Source: Sorghum bicolor
Lineage: Eukaryota > Streptophyta > Magnoliopsida > Poales > Poaceae
Assembly: GCF_000003195.3 (NCBI RefSeq)
Contig: NC_012870.2
Span: 52,844,049 to 52,908,048 of the forward strand
Direction: 5' to 3'
DNA: 64,000 bases
Shown: positions 22,681-33,756 of the stretch, piece after piece
Numbering within the stretch: position 1 is the first letter of the stretch
Layout: the number at the start of each line of letters is the position of its first letter
Translations under genes and position numbers: made by a program
Notes under the pieces: generated by a model
Seen by the model: only the letters and a program-made list of their open reading frames with translations
What the model was told of the DNA's origin: nothing
The model's database searches: none

Positions 22681-22700
22681 CCCCCTACCTAGCGCGCCAC
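22681..22700 (-). other. Primer binding site region of the Tat-type element
   Basis: Directly after the 5' LTR on the minus strand the sequence is GTGGCGCGCTAGGTAGGGGG. The position fits a primer binding site starting at the second base. The donor tRNA is not assigned; an Arg-type tRNA is possible. Confidence 0.6.
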
Positions 22701-22942
22701 TGTCGACGAAAGCTGGTCGGCAGTCTACCTTGGGGTATACCCATGGTAGTAGTTTATCGGTAGACGGTGCGCAAGCTACGAACTCGACGGTGACGCAAGA
22801 CACAGACAAGCTTTTTATCCAGGTTCGGCCGCCGTGTGGGCGTAATACCTACGTCCTGCGTCTTGTTGTATTGATTTGTGTTGAGAGAATAATCTGTCCT
22901 AGGGGGGACCCTTGCCTCTCCTTATATAGTCCAGAGGGCAGG

Positions 22943-24824
22943 TGAAAGGTCCTAATATGGCTAGAGGGGGGTGAATAGCCTATTTAAAAATTCTACAAAC
23001 TCACTAGAGCAAGAGGTTAGTAAATAACAAAGCAAAGCTTTTTGCTCTAGCTCTAATGGGGTGTTTGCAAGCCACCTATCCAACAATTCTAGTTGATATA
23101 ATCACTAGGCACACAAGAGCTATGTCACTACTTACACTAGAAAGCTACCTAAAGTTTCTATACAAGTAAGTAAGCTACTTTAGTTTGTGGGAATGTAGAA
23201 GAGATTATTTGAACTTTATACCGCCGCGTGGAGGGGATGAACCAATCAATAAAATGAAGTCCAATCACCGGGAGAAATCCAATGAACAATCACAATGGAA
23301 ACACACAATTTTTCTCCCGAGGTTCACGTGCTTGCCGGCACGCTACGTCCCCGTTGTGTCGACCAACACTTGGTGGTTCGGTGGCTAAGAGGTGTAGCAC
23401 GAACCTCGTCCTCACTAGGACACCACAAGAACCTACCCACAAGTGAGGTAACTCAATGACACAAGCAATCCACTAGAGTTACCTTTCGGCTCTCCGCCGG
23501 GGGAGGTACAAGACCCTTCACAATCACCGGGAGATGGCCACGAACAATCATCAACTCGTGCCAATCCTCCTCCGCTGCTCCAAGCCGTCTAGGTGGCGGC
23601 AACCACCAAGAGTAACAAGAAAACCGCAGCCAAAACGATCCCCAAGTGCCACTAGATGCAATCACTCAAGCAAATGCACTTGGAATCACTCCCAATCTCA
23701 CAAAGATGTATAATCTATGAAGGAGATGAGTGGGAGGTGTTTGCTTAGGCTCACAAGGATGTCTAGTAGTCAAGAATGCCAAGAGTGTAAGCCCCAAGCC
23801 GGCTAAACACGTATTTATAGCCCCTCAAACAAATAGAGCCGTTGGCTCTTTCACTGGGCAAAACTCGGGGTCACCGGACGCTCTTAAAGGGGCACCGGAC
23901 GCTCAACACCTGCGTCCGGTGCTCCAACGTCAGCCGCGTGTCAGAGTCTAACGGTAACCTGCAGAGCACCGGACGCTGAGCAAGTTAGCACCGGACGCGT
24001 CCGGTGCACACCGGACTCATGCGCAGAGAGCTCCGCAAACTCGCAGGGTCACCGGACGCAAGCCACCGGACGCACCCTGAGTGTCCGGTGCTCACCGGAC
24101 TCACACCCAGAGAGGTCTGCAAAACGGACCTCACACCGGACACGGACCACCGGACGCACAGGCCAGCGTCCGGTGCCTATCGTCCGGTGCCTTACCCTAG
24201 ATGGGCCAGGCAGGTCTGCACACCGGACGCTCAGACATAGCGTCCGGTGCCTCTGAGCCAGCGTCCGGTGAGTGTTCCTCAGCGAGAAACACTCCCGCGA
24301 CTTCTCCAATTTTCCCACCGGCGCAATAGAAAATAAGCACTTCATTTTCTCAACCTCCTTCTCAAAGTGTGCCAACACCACAACGTGTGTAAACCAACAT
24401 GTGCACGTGTGTTAGCATTTTCACAAACATTTTCTTCAAAGGAGTTAAGTTAGCTCACTAGGTTCTAAATGCATGCACATGAATAATGACACCTAGTGGC
24501 ACTTGATAACCGCTTAGCCAAAGAATTCCCCTCTTTATAGTACGGCTATCTATCCTAAATGTGATCACACCCTCTATGGTGTCTTGATCACCAAAACCAA
24601 AACCCTAAGCAATACCTTTGTCTTGATCTCCATAGGGTTTTGTTTTTCTCTTTCTTCTTTTCCAAGTTGAGCACTTGATCATCTTGTGGTCATCACCATC
24701 ATCACCATAATCATCACTTGCTCCATCACTTGGCATGTACCAACCTCATTAAGTCTACACACACTTAGCATAGAGGTTAGTACTAGGGTTTCATCAATTA
24801 TCCAAAACCAAACTAGAGCTTTCA
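22943..24824 (-). mobile_element. Solo LTR of a SIRE-like Ty1/copia element
   Basis: 1882 bp starting TGAAAGGTCC and ending GAGCTTTCA on the plus strand. The target duplication GCAGG stands on both sides (22938-22942 and 24825-24829). Its first 40 bases resemble the LTR start at 2213, and the orientation is the same. With no internal sequence and intact target duplication, it is best read as the product of LTR-LTR recombination after insertion into the gypsy LTR. Confidence 0.9.
23868..24275. repeat. Array of CACCGGACGC / GCGTCCGGTG units in the solo LTR
   Basis: About seventeen forward or inverted copies of CACCGGACGC occur in 400 bp. At 23989-24006 two abut to form the perfect 18-bp palindrome CACCGGACGCGTCCGGTG. 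Spacing is irregular. Confidence 0.85.
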
Positions 24825-25052
24825 GCAGGGTTACAGATCTGGAAACTAATCCTAGTCGGTTACAATTGCCATAGATAGCACGATATCAATTCCTATTCTA
24901 ACCGACTAGAATTCTGCTTGATCTCCACGTCTTGTTTCGTTGCGCGAAACCCCAAGCAGTTGGATCAAGCCTCGGATTTGTCTCGTAATGGGCCAAGCCT
25001 CCTGGCCCAAGTCTAGTCGTGAGGGTATAGGGGTTTATACCCCCATACAGAT

Positions 25053-25674
25053 CGGACAGATGATTCTTGCATCTTGTCCCTGTTCTCGAGTCTGCTCATG
25101 TTCTTGTGAGATACTCCCTACAAAAGAATACAACTCTCATTTTTTGAAAGGTCAAACACCTGATAAGGCATGGTTGAGAGTACTGTCTGCTGATTTGTTA
25201 TAAGAGAAAATACATTCAATTCTCCTGTTTTATTATTGGCAATGTGATGTGATAAGCAGATGCTCTGCTCGTACAGAAGGATATCCAGGACTTGTCCTTA
25301 ATCAGATTCAAATTCCAAGGTTAGCAGAGCAACATGGTGACTTTTTTTTTTTACTGTAAAGGGGCTTTGCTGGAAAGCCAAGTCGTTCAAAACCACCAAA
25401 CCAGTATACTTTAAACGGAGTACGTGCTATCAATTTGTCACCACGTCATGTACTCGTGGTAAGCTGATCTTTCAAACAGAGCTAACCTCCCACACAGAGG
25501 AATGGTTGAATATAGCTGCTGACCACTGTTACCTCTCAATCCAACTTGTTTTTGTCCTGGATTCCTCTCCTGTTTCCATGCTGCCAGAACAGTAATGCTT
25601 AGCTGCTACCCTGGCCCTTCGAAGAATTACAATTGGGGCTGTATGGGTGCTAAGCCACTACGAATAAGGCCTTA
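25053..25674. other. Intergenic interval with a Stowaway-like end fragment
   Basis: Near 25110 the sequence CTCCCTACAAAAGAATACAA resembles one end of a Stowaway/mariner MITE, but no matching opposite end was found. Nothing else recognised. Confidence 0.35.
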
Positions 25675-25677
25675 TTT

Positions 25678-25896
25678 AATTCCGAGAAGTTTTTGAAATT
25701 GTCTACTATAGCATTTTAATTTTATTTGGTAATTAATGTTCAATCATAGACTAATTAGGCTTAAAAGAATCATCTAGCGATTTATAAGCAAATTGTACAA
25801 TTAGTTTTTGTGTTCATCTACATTTAGTGCTCTATGCATGTGTTCAAAGATTCGATGTGATGAGTGAAAAGTTTTTAGGTGTGGAACTAAAAGGCC
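25678..25896. mobile_element. Tourist-like MITE, TAA target duplication
   Basis: Starts GGCCTTATTTAATTCC and ends GGAACTAAAAGGCC, flanked by TAA on both sides (25675-25677, 25897-25899). 219 bp, same family as the copy at 10635. Confidence 0.85.
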
Positions 25897-26116
25897 TAAA
25901 TAATGCCCCTTTTAATAACTCGTTCAAATGTTATACATGGAGCATGGTCTTGCATTGAATAACCATACAGGCAAAGCATTTAGGCCCCAGCCAGAAAAAA
26001 CATACATCAGTCACCAGCTCAAGGCGGGCAACAAATTACCAATATCCAAAGTCAGTTGTAACATCTAACAGTTCAGGGATCATAAAAGAAATCGACCCAT
26101 ACACCATCAACAGAGC

Positions 26117-28198
26117 TCAGTGGCTGACTTCTCCATCGCTTCCCTCGCGCTTGTTGTCCCATAGAAATCCTTTCCCAGACCGTGCCCTCTTTGCTGGCCT
26201 TGAGCATGAGGCACTGGATGATGTCTTCTTGTTGCTGAAGTGCCTTGGTGGTTCTTCATCAATATCCTCATCCACTTCTTCAGTTGAAGTATACTCATCA
26301 TAGTCCAATAGTTTTTTTTCTTGCATTGAAAGTCCTACTTCCTCACTAATGTTTGCTCGTGCCGTACGGAAAGCATGATTTTCACCTTGTTCAGCATACT
26401 CGCGAAACCTGCCCACCAGCCATTCAAAAGGTTCATCTTCATCAGGAATGTATGCAAGTATAGGATCTCTGTTTGTCATTTGAGCTTTCCCTTGTATCCT
26501 CCTGTTTACTGTCACAAACATTGAATCCTCGAATTGCTTACGTTTAACCCAACAAGGTTTCTTATTATGAAGCTGAAAAGGGGTCAAAGAACACATGAGA
26601 TGATGACAGCTTGAAGAATTGGCAGATAGATACTTCAGACTAATGTATCACTATGTTACCTTCTCGATCCAACTTTTCTCATATGCCAGTGAGCCACAAG
26701 TTAACCTCAACAATCTCATTGCCATTGTGCTCAACTCCTTTGCTGCAACACCATGTAATTCCCACCAAGAAACTATAGATAGGGAAAATGTTACCTTGAA
26801 TATTGGACTACAAATAATCATGACCGCAAAAATGACAAATAAACTGAGAAATCTAGAGCTTCCTCCCAAATGAAACTTACCTGGATCGAGATTCATGTTA
26901 GTATCAATGATATGAGCCGTTTTGAAACTCTGTGACGCAGTTCTATAAAGATTCAATTGATGCAAAATTTTCTCTTGTGTAGGTTGATCTTGGTACATTT
27001 TATGTATACACTCAACAACTGCACCTCTGAAGATTCCCGCATCTTCAATATCATCTTTGGATTTATAGTAGAAGAATGGATTCAGATAAAAACCAGCTAG
27101 GTGCAATGGTGTCTTAAGGGCACCATTTAATCTGAAATCTATATCATCCCATATTGGCAAATATTGTTCTTCCTTGTTCGCAAAACGCAGGGCAATTTCT
27201 CTTTTAGCCTTTGCAAGCTCACCATATATATACCCCATAGAGGGTCTGCTGCCACCCATCCTCCTCAGAACATCCACTAGTGGTTCGAAACTGTTTATAG
27301 TATAAAGCACTCCATGCCAGAACTCATTACTAACTACTAGATTATAGAATTTCTTGCCCGCAGCTCCATTTGACCATTTGCTGTCCTCCCACTCTTTGGA
27401 AATAAACATACCCTTCAACTCAATCCTCTTGTCATAAATGCTCTTCAAGTTTAAGAGACAAGTGGTGTAATAACTGATCCCAACATGAACTAGATCCTGC
27501 TGGCTGGTGAACTGACGTGTCATGGCCAACAAATTTGTTTGGCCATAAATAAAAGCAGTGAGAAACCTTGCCTTAGCAATTGTTTTCCTGATCAAACGAT
27601 TAGTGCCAATGTCTTCGAGCATTGAGTCAATGGTATCTGCAGCACAGTGAGTCCAAAATATGTTGGGCCTCTTTTCAATAAGCATTCTTGCTGACAACAT
27701 TTCTGAATTAATATCTGTGACAACTTGAACCACACTGCTCACTCCAACTTCTTCAATACAAGAGTCAACTTGTTCAGCAATATATGATTCATAGCTTCCA
27801 TCTGATGGTACACGGACGGAACGAAGGAAAAATACACCCTGCGAACAATGGACTGCCAAGTTTAGCATGAAAGATTCATTATCACCAGTCCCTGTATTAA
27901 CAAGAAGAGAGCATCCTTCCAATGCACAAGATTTCTTCAGTGCTTCAATTGAATCATTAATAGCCAGAACTTGTCTCTGTAATAATGGCCCATCAAGCTC
28001 ATCTGGAGAGGGCCCCTGTAAACCAGGGCCAAATTGTCCAATTGCTTCTAACATTAAGTTGAAACTCTCTAGACAAACAGTGTTAGAAGGAATCCCAGCT
28101 TCGTTGAACCATGTGGCTATACGTTCCATAACCTTTTTCCTCTCCTTTCGTATCTGCTTTGCACTGCAGGAAGTTTGTGTAACTTGTCTTTCCTTCAT
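26117..28198 (-). CDS. hAT-transposase-derived protein (DUF659 and hAT dimerisation domain)
   Basis: Three coding exons (28198-26881, 26772-26660, 26572-26117) join through GT-AG introns into an intact 628-aa frame. The start ATG at 28198 follows an in-frame stop, so no N-terminal BED zinc finger is encoded here. A DUF659-like RNase H fold region covers about 30-200. The hAT dimerisation motif (WWELHGVAAKELSTMAMRLL) begins near 442, and an acidic then basic Ser-rich tail ends the protein. Of the usual motifs, VVTD is kept (D162), but the CAAH segment reads CAADTIDSMLEDI and the first acidic position is replaced by NTGTGDN. It is therefore likely catalytically dead and probably domesticated, perhaps as a nuclear regulatory protein. 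No hAT ends were seen around it. Confidence 0.85.
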
Positions 28199-28206
28199 TG
28201 CTTATC

Positions 28207-29460
28207 CTGTAGTTGACAGAGAAGGCATGAAAAATGGTCCTTCAATAAACAAAAGCAAGGAAAAGCTACATACTGCGGTTGCATGATAATTCAGCATAAT
28301 TTTGATGTGCTTGTATAGTTATTAATACTTGACACAAGCGACAACTGACAACAGATTTACATAAAATCATCTATGAAGAGCAGTACAGGTGTAAGCTCAA
28401 CTGCATGTCAATTAACTAATCAACTCAACATAAAGCGCTTGTAACAACACACTTCATCAGCACGTGCTACTACATTTTCTCTTTCATTCTCTCCATTCCT
28501 CAACCTTACTGTGTACAACTTTCTTTTCTAGTGTGTTAACATATTCAGTCATAATGATCTCGAAGAAATTTCAAGAATTACAATGGAGCAATAGCCAGGT
28601 TAAAACTAAAACAAATCATCTATCAGGGGATAAAACCTATCAAGCATGCCAGCCCTGTAATCGGTATCTGTCCTTCAGCTGCCCCCAATTGTTGTAAGCA
28701 ATGTATGAAACACAAGAAATTAACTTGGAAGTTAATCTTCATAAAAGACATAAAGTGGCCAACATAGCACATTTAACTGACTAATACTAACTACTAAGGA
28801 AGGATGCTATGAGGCATCAAAACAAGTTGGATCAAAATCCTCATCGATTGCCAATTGGTTGGGCCTCCTTATTCAGATGCGCAAGATTGTAAGCAAAGAA
28901 TGCTTCTAGACTGTGGCAATACAACCATTTTGTTTCCCCTTCTCGTTGATTGTTATCTCGGGACATACACACAAAAGCACGATCTAGAACAACACAATCC
29001 GTATGCTCCTGCTGCTCCATTTTACCATCTGCACCCTTGCAATTTCATCCTCTTGGGGCCCACAACGCTTTCAGCCCCCGAACGCGCATATACATAACCC
29101 AAGTACCCAAACCCAACCATCAAGGTTGCGAGCCCCCGAACGAATGCAACTTGAAATCCCAAAATGTAGGGCCTAATCTGCATCCGTAACTAATCTATGT
29201 CGCGCAAAGGAAGAAATATAAAAAAGAACAGAAGAACTATTTTGCGAGCAATCCGTTCGAGGAGAAACGCATGCGAAGGAAACGACCGGGAACAAGAACC
29301 AGTACCTCCGTTACAGCTTCTGTTACAGGGCTAGCTCACCAACTCCCGGACCAGGTTTAGGAGCAGAGGGGGATCTGACTGACCTCGGAGGGCCTGCCGC
29401 CACGGAGATGGTGGCGGCTAGGGTAGGGTGGTCACTGGTCGGAGTTGGAGGGGCTCTGCA
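28207..29460 (-). other. Likely 5'-UTR exon and long first intron of the hAT-derived gene
   Basis: An acceptor (CAACTACAG) ends at 28207 just before the coding exon. A plausible donor (CCGAG then GTCAGT) at 29384/29383 follows a GC-rich stretch containing GCCGCCACCATCTCC. This suggests a non-coding first exon near 29384-29460 and a 1.18 kb intron. No ORF in the interval looks like a gene. Transcript structure is inference. Confidence 0.45.
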
Positions 29461-29759
29461 GACCTGCCGTCTGCCGCTCCGCTCGTGAGGCAGGCAGCAG
29501 AAGCAGGCGGCTGGAATCAGACGAGTGCGCCGGTGGCCTGCCTATTGGGCTTCTTTGCTGGGCTCGTCCTTGGACCCAAAAATCGAATGACCCAAGCAGC
29601 AGCAACCTCTTTTCGACGACAAGATGCCAGCAAATATTCCTTGCGATTCTCAAAAAAAAGAAGTAATTATCCTAGTGAAAAAAACCTATCACACGTTAGA
29701 GGAAAACAAAAATGAGAATCTTTTTAAAAAATGAGAATGTTATATCTCTCTTTACTTTT

Positions 29760-30604
29760 TCGGAAATGCTACGGTGCAAAAGTCCGAACGTCTGGACGCC
29801 ACACTTTCTGGGTCTGTGCACTACCAGTCCAAGGCTTGTTTCTTTTTACCTTATTTTTTCACCGTCTCTCGAAATAAAAGAAGGATAGTGATATTCCCAA
29901 CTAGCACGACCGTCGCGGCATTCCCTATCACTCGTCAGTCACCCCGCCTTCTCCAGCGGCGACCATCTCTGCTTCCTCCACCCAGGTCCCTCACTCACCT
30001 CCATGATGCCACGCTGCACCGCTAGAGTTGTGTCTACCGTCCACCCCTACCCTCATTGGCGGAGCCGGCACTGGCGTCCTCTCGTCACCTCCTCCTATGG
30101 CCGGAGACCGCGAGGGCGCCACGGCTGTGTTGTACTTTGCACTCGTATCGAAGCTCCGCGCCTTGGTTCCCCAGCGGAAGAAGCTTTGTGGCAGCCAAGC
30201 CCATGGTGCTCTTCGGCTCTTTGCTCTGCCATCTCCCAGCCCTAATTTTCCCATCAAGGCAGTTATCAAGTTCCTCGACACGCCTGACATGGTGGCCGCC
30301 TCCTACTAGAGTGTCACGTCCGACATGTTGCAAGCGTATATTTCAAGTGTTTTGAATGCTCTAGAGGTATGTTACAAGTGTTTCACAAAGATATGCATAA
30401 GTTGCAAAGTGTTCCTAAGGCATGCTGCAAGTTTTTCGGAGAATGTTGCAAGCATTTATTCAAAAATATTTCATCTGTTTCAGATTATGTTGCAAGCGTT
30501 TTTATCTGGATATTGCATATGTTTCACACATATTATAAGAGTATGTTCAAAATATTTCAGTTGTTTCAGTCTTACGTTGCAATAAGTGTTTTCATGTTAC
30601 AAGT
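29760..30604. mobile_element. Possible non-autonomous MULE-like element with TTGCAAGTGTTT repeats
   Basis: The left side begins GGAAATGCTACGGTGCAAAAG, then a GC-rich body (29920-30310). After that, degenerate repeats of TGTTGCAAGCGTTT / TTTCA type run from 30320 to 30600. I associate this combination with Mutator-like elements in grass genomes, but no right terminal repeat or 9-bp duplication was found. Short ORFs (30028-30309 and others) show no recognisable protein. Confidence 0.4.
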
Positions 30605-31552
30605 TTCCTCAATTTCCATATTCTTTCTCGTTAGAAGTTCTCGGGTGCTAAGCTGATCTTTTAATTAGTAGCAACCAGAAAAAGTCTTTATGTTTGGGCT
30701 GACATGAGGACTTCCATAGCCATGACTCAGGATGTTCTTGTCACAAGCTAGAAAGATGTAAATACGCCTTGTTGGAAGCAAATAGCAGAGAACCCAAATA
30801 TAGCAGCAAAGATCATTTCCTTTTTGCAGAACTATGTTATTTAAAAGAATTTAAAGTTGTTGAAACTGAACAAAAAGCCTCTTCTGGAAGAGGTCAATGG
30901 AAGAGGTCAAAGAACTCTGCAGCGTGACAGAGCTCTGAAAAAATTTAGCTTGGTAGTCTACCATTCCAAAAGGTCATGCCAAAAAAAGTCAGGAACATTG
31001 CGTATGTCATGTACCCTGCGGTCCAGCTCATCATAGTAGATACATTGGTATATACTAGTATAATGCAAAAAATCTTTGCCGCTCCACCTTCCCTGCCCAC
31101 TGCGAGTCGTGGTCCCACCCAAGCCGCCGTGTGCCCCAGTCATACCTACAGGCTATAACATGGTCGTCTGATCATCAAAAGTCAATGTTGTAAATAAGCT
31201 AGCACCCACCGAGAGGCTTAGATTTGGTCTATGCCAGCAGCGGAGCTGCGGAGGCGGCGCCCGATCAGGCCCATCCCAAACATTACAATACATAGGCTAA
31301 CGGGATTTAGGTAGGAGATAGTACTGAATTGACTAGGCCAAGGAGCTGAAATATTTCCACCACTAGCACTCAGACAAGCATATGCTTGCAAATCTCATAG
31401 GTAACAGTTTTGTGTTTTTCCTAATTTAATCTTCTTATGGTTTTCTAAAAAACATGCCTAACTGATTATTTATCATTTATCATTAATTTGTGTATATCAG
31501 GGAGACCAGCAAGATCAATACATCAAGGATTGGTTCACTAACAATTTTTAGT
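30605..31552 (+). repeat. Dispersed duplication, copy 1
   Basis: Begins TTCCTCAATTTCCATATTC and ends near TAGTAT. It matches 53934-55402 in the same orientation over most of its length, including GTTATTTAAAAGAATT and AGAACTCTGCAGCGTGA. This copy has about 70 extra bases near 30640-30715 and lacks the 510-bp fold-back insertion of copy 2. No coding potential. A CACTA element begins a few bases after its end. Confidence 0.85.
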
Positions 31553-32031
31553 ATACTACACTAGTAGAATCAGGCTCATAGGTGGCGCCCCCTTTTTATA
31601 CCACAGGCGGTTCCAGTTACGACGCGCCTGTGGTATAAATAGGCCAGTGTCAGAGATCCCAGCCACCTGTGGAAACCGTTTATCACAGGCGGTTGACTTA
31701 AGCCAACCGACAGTGTAAATGCTCCATTTACACTAGTGGCTGCCTTAAGCCAACCGCCTGTGGAAAATATTTACACAGGCGGTTGTCTTAAGCAACCGCC
31801 TGTGGTATCTCTCTATAAATACCTCTTCTTCCTCCCCGACCAGAACAGTATCTCGCACCCACCTTCCATTGGGGGCGATTTTAGAGTTCCAGATTTCTCA
31901 AAATATAAGGGGGGAGGTTTTGATCTTCATTTCTGAGAAGGAGGTTGCTAAAAAAGGTTAGTTTATGTCCTTATTGCCTCAATTTACACTTTCTAGCTCA
32001 ATTTGAGCCACTTTTTGGATCTAGGGTTTCA

Positions 32032-32606
32032 CCATGAGTGAGAGAGAAGAATAGCTAGCTTCTTGTCTTCATTTGTTGATTTGGTTAGATGGTGTTGTTT
32101 AATATGGTTGGATAATGTCTCTCAACATGTTTGTTTCTCAATTTAGCTAGTTTTTACAAGATTAAACCAATGGTGTGTTCTTAAATATTTATGTAGAGAG
32201 ATAATTGTTGATTTTTTTAATTATATGGTAGTTAGGTTTTTTATTGTCACCTTCCACATCATCTATCTATTTATAATGAATGTTGTATTTATATAGTTAT
32301 GCTATACTTAGGTTTTCTAATTTATGTCTCTCTCTCTTTATAAATTTTTCAATTTATTTATCCACATGTATGTATGTTCCATGAGTGAGAGAGAAGAATA
32401 GCTAGCTTCTTGTCTTTATTTGTTGATATAGTTAGATGGGGTTGCTTAATATGGTTGGATAATGCCTCTCAACATGTTTGCTTCTCAATTTAGCTAGTTT
32501 TTACAAGATTAAACCAATGGTGTGTTCTTGTATATTTATGTAGAGAGATAATTGTTGATTTTTTATTTTTTAAATCATATGATAGTTAGGTTTTTTATTA
32601 TCACCT
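32032..32606. repeat. Two direct copies, period about 347 bp, in the CACTA element
   Basis: Both copies start CCATGAGTGAGAGAGAAGAA (about 32032 and 32379). They share GCTAGTTTTTACAAGATTAA and the end AGTTAGGTTTTTTATT. AT-rich, non-coding, between the promoter side and the transposase remnant. Confidence 0.8.
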
Positions 32607-32611
32607 TCGCA

Positions 32612-33756
32612 GTGGAGACAGTGTCACAGTTTGAGATGTGTTTCCCCCAGCATTCTTCTATGTGAAGGTTCACCTTGTGGTGCACTTGGTTTCATAAATA
32701 GAGGCATTGGGTCATGTATTTGCATGAGATGTGGACGTATGAACGTTTCATATCAATACTAAATGGCTATGTATCAACTCGTGCTCGTCCAGAGGCGTCT
32801 ATGGTAGAGGGGTACTTAACCGAAGAGGCCATTGAGGCCGGAGGTCCATTCTGCAATAGGGTCCTAAAAGACCAGGTTGCAATAGGTTTGCCTCCGTCAC
32901 GACACGAGGGTAGGCTGAATGGAAGAGGTAGGATGGGAAAGAAATCATATGTTCCAAAAGATTACAATTCAGTCCTCGAAGCACATCACAGCGTCCTGCA
33001 TCAGCTCTCGATAATGGAGCCTTTGATCAATCTACACATTGAAGAGCTTCAAAAACATAATCATAGGCACACAGATGAATGGATAATGAAGGAACATAAG
33101 AATCAGTTCACCTCATGGCTAAGGGAGTAGGATATTCTAGATGGGGAACAATCGAGGATTGCACCATCAATGTCTTGGCATCTGGGCCATCACGCCAGGT
33201 CATGACTTGGCAAACCTATGACATTAGTGGCTTCACGTTCTGTACCAAGTCCAAGGACCAAAAGAGCATGACACAAAACAGTGGTGTTCGATGCGACACC
33301 TTAGACTCTGAAACTGGTGAGGAAACAACTTACTTTGGCTTTGTTGAGGACATATGGGAACTAGACTCTGTATTTCGGTGTCAATGGGTTGAAGACAAAC
33401 ATGTCATAGTGGACAACTATGGGGTTAGAGTTCTAGATCTAAGCAAGGTAGGCTACAAAGATGATCCATAGATAATGGCTAACCGTGCTGCACAGGTCTT
33501 CTATGCTGAGCAGGTCCTCTCTCCTAATGATAAGAAGAAAATTACGGACCATCCAAAGCACGTAGTTTTCCATGGAAAGAAACAAGCCATCGGAGTTGAT
33601 GGTGTATCTGACTTGGATGAATTTAACCAGTTCAGTGACATGTCTCTCTTTGTAGATGACCATCCAGTAAAGATAAGAAATGTTAAGCGAAGCATTCCAC
33701 AGAGCTCGTTGCCCTGGGTGCGTCATGATGGACAAGGAAGAACAATAGCTGCCTAG
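32612..33756 (+). pseudogene. CACTA transposase remnant (DUF4218 and DUF4216 regions)
   Basis: The first part encodes a DUF4218-type segment (QFEMCFPPAFFYVKVHLVVH, then WTYERFISILNGYVSTRARP and VEGYLTEEAIE). The later part is DUF4216-like: NVLASGPSRQVMTWQTYDIS, then FGFVEDIWELD and VGYKDDP, ending VKRSIPQSSLPWVRHD. Lesions include a stop near 32695, a frameshift between 32714-33130 and 33140, and TAG at 33469-33471 replacing Trp. The catalytic TNP2 region expected upstream is missing, so this copy cannot make an active transposase. Confidence 0.85.

Larger units (their letters stand above)
11272..25047 (-). mobile_element. Ty3/gypsy Tat-lineage retrotransposon, complete but decayed
   Basis: Two LTRs (11272-11730 and 22701-25047) bound the element, and CAGAT flanks it on both sides (11267-11271, 25048-25052). 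Pol genes read on the minus strand in the order gag, protease, RT, RNase H, integrase. An antisense intron-containing ORF lies between integrase and the left LTR. That order and an extra ORF in this place are known for the Tat lineage of grasses. Excluding the nested solo LTR, the two LTRs differ at about 7 of 459 aligned bases plus their ends. At least seven in-frame stops and three frameshifts make the protein genes non-functional. Confidence 0.93.
22701..25047 (-). repeat. 5' LTR of the Tat-type gypsy element, split by a solo LTR
   Basis: The two pieces 22701-22942 and 24825-25047 together match the 459-bp left LTR. The outer end reads CCCCATA rather than CCCCACA before CAGAT, so the terminal TG of the sense strand has changed. 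A TATA-like TTATATAG occurs near 22922 in plus orientation. Confidence 0.92.
31559..33756 (+). mobile_element. CACTA (En/Spm) element, 5' end and partial body
   Basis: Begins CACTAGTAGAATC at 31559. Subterminal inverted units around ACAGGCGGTTG and CAACCGCCTGT follow to about 31805, with a TATA-like CTATAAATACC near 31813. Transposase remnants lie at 32612-33756. The right end (TAGTG) and 3-bp duplication were not found, so the end given is that of the coding remnant. Confidence 0.75.

Noticed and set aside
25107..25440. Complete Stowaway MITE
   Set aside because: Only one CTCCCT-type end is present; the GGAGTA near 25420 is too weak to be the partner.
29991..30333. Several overlapping short ORFs in a GC-rich island
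   Set aside because: All frames are open from base composition; no domain or splice pattern favours one, and the region looks like a MULE-type repeat body.
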